From: Pseudomonadota bacterium | Lineage (GTDB): Bacteria > Desulfobacterota > Desulfobacteria > Desulfobacterales > ETH-SRB1 | Direction: 5' to 3' | Assembly: GCA_018897415.1 (NCBI GenBank) | Contig: JAHIKR010000116.1 | Location: 1-5,518 of the forward strand | DNA length: 5,518 nt | In this document: positions 4,982-5,518 of the stretch, in pieces | Layout of the letters: each line of letters begins with the position of its first letter | How positions within the stretch are numbered: the stretch's first letter is position 1 | Translations under genes and position numbers: made by a program | Notes under the pieces: model-generated | What the model saw: the letters and a program-made list of their open reading frames with translations, nothing else | The model's database searches: none | What the model was told of the DNA's origin: nothing

Positions 4982-5518
4982 ATGCATTTTACAGGCAGCA
5001 TAATTCAGCCACTTGGATCAAAATCTTTACCTCGTATGTCTCAAATTAATGATTTGATGATAAAGGGCGTCAAAGACAAAGTATTCCCCGGAGGTGTGCT
5101 TTTAGTTTCAAAAAATGATTCGATTATTTTTTTTGAGGCTTATGGATATGCAAATATATTCTCAAAGCGAATAATGACAAAAAACACTATTTTTGATTTG
5201 GCGTCCCTTACAAAACCTCTTGCAACTACACTGGCAGTGATGAAGTTGATTCAGCAAGGAAAGCTGGATCTTGAGCAAAATCTTGGAACAGTACTACCTG
5301 AATTTAGAGATACGGATAAGAAACAAATAGCTATTAGAAATCTTCTTTGTCATAATTCAGGTCTGTCTGATTATCGACCATATTATATTGAGTTGCTAAA
5401 AATACCGTATAATCTTCGAAAAAAGGCTTTAAAACAGTTTCTCATAAATGAGCCTATTGTATATCCTACAGGTAAAAATGTATTATATAGCGACCTCGGA
5501 TTTATGATTCTTGGATGG
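4982..5518 (+). CDS. Beta-lactamase-family serine hydrolase (partial, 3' end outside window)
   Basis: The frame begins with ATG immediately after the ldcA stop and stays open for 179 codons to the window edge, so only the N-terminal part is seen. It matches the class C beta-lactamase/transpeptidase-like fold: FPGGVLLVSKNDSIIF (35-50), then DLASLTKPLATTLAVMKLIQ with the SxxK motif Ser75-Leu-Thr-Lys78. Next come IRNLLCHNSGLSDY (118-131) and YSDLGFMILG (169-178), the second motif, with Asp where class C enzymes have Asn. There is no signal peptide, so a cytoplasmic hydrolase or esterase is more likely than a secreted beta-lactamase. The zero-base junction with ldcA and the lack of a good Shine-Dalgarno suggest translational coupling, and action on peptidoglycan fragments is a reasonable inference. 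A later start at Met19 (5036) is possible. The third motif near the C-terminus is not in the window. Confidence 0.88.
   Translation, partial: MHFTGSIIQPLGSKSLPRMSQINDLMIKGVKDKVFPGGVLLVSKNDSIIFFEAYGYANIFSKRIMTKNTIFDLASLTKPLATTLAVMKLIQQGKLDLEQNLGTVLPEFRDTDKKQIAIRNLLCHNSGLSDYRPYYIELLKIPYNLRKKALKQFLINEPIVYPTGKNVLYSDLGFMILGW

Noticed and set aside
4812..5003. A 63-codon plus-strand frame over the ldcA 3' end
   Set aside because: It is a shifted-frame shadow of the conserved GFDAGHGRN region of ldcA and overlaps the start of the serine hydrolase.
1..5518. CRISPR array, insertion sequence, toxin-antitoxin or defence system
   Set aside because: No spaced direct repeats, transposase motifs, terminal inverted repeats or small gene pairs are present. 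The tRNA has no repeated 3' segment in the window that would mark an integrated element.

Overview
The window is an AT-rich bacterial chromosome segment with six protein genes (two cut by the window edges) and one tRNA gene. A Gram-negative, probably anaerobic deltaproteobacterial host (Desulfobacterota, possibly Desulfobacterales) is suggested by three things: a lipoprotein with a lipobox and no Asp at +2, an NrfJ-like domain of the kind I associate with deltaproteobacteria, and an E. coli-like 427-residue Si-citrate synthase. This placement is inferred from protein character; no marker gene proves it.

Layout. At 1-456 (minus) lies the N-terminal part of an exported protein with a FlgT N-terminal-like domain, behind a near-consensus sigma70 promoter at 520-548. 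It diverges across a 276-base AT-rich gap from a 295-residue lipoprotein (733-1620, plus) made of two small beta domains joined by a Met/Pro-rich linker. That gene converges, with only 14 bases between stops, on gltA citrate synthase (1635-2918, minus). A 162-base gap holds a strong gltA promoter whose -35 box overlaps the -35 box of a candidate divergent promoter. The divergent gene (3081-3869, plus) encodes a 262-residue soluble protein that I do not recognise.

Next come a terminator and tRNA-Pro(GGG), both on the minus strand (3883-3995). The tRNA promoter runs into the 5' end of an LD-carboxypeptidase gene (ldcA, peptidase family S66, start most likely 4070, plus). The ldcA stop codon is followed at once by the ATG of a beta-lactamase-fold serine hydrolase (4982 to the window end). 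These two look like a translationally coupled pair that may trim or recycle peptidoglycan fragments.

No mobile element, CRISPR array or defence system is visible. Most of the window is housekeeping sequence. The least explained items are the two-domain Met-linker lipoprotein, the unknown 262-residue protein, and the different base composition of the FlgT-like gene (about 49% GC by hand count against clearly AT-richer neighbours).
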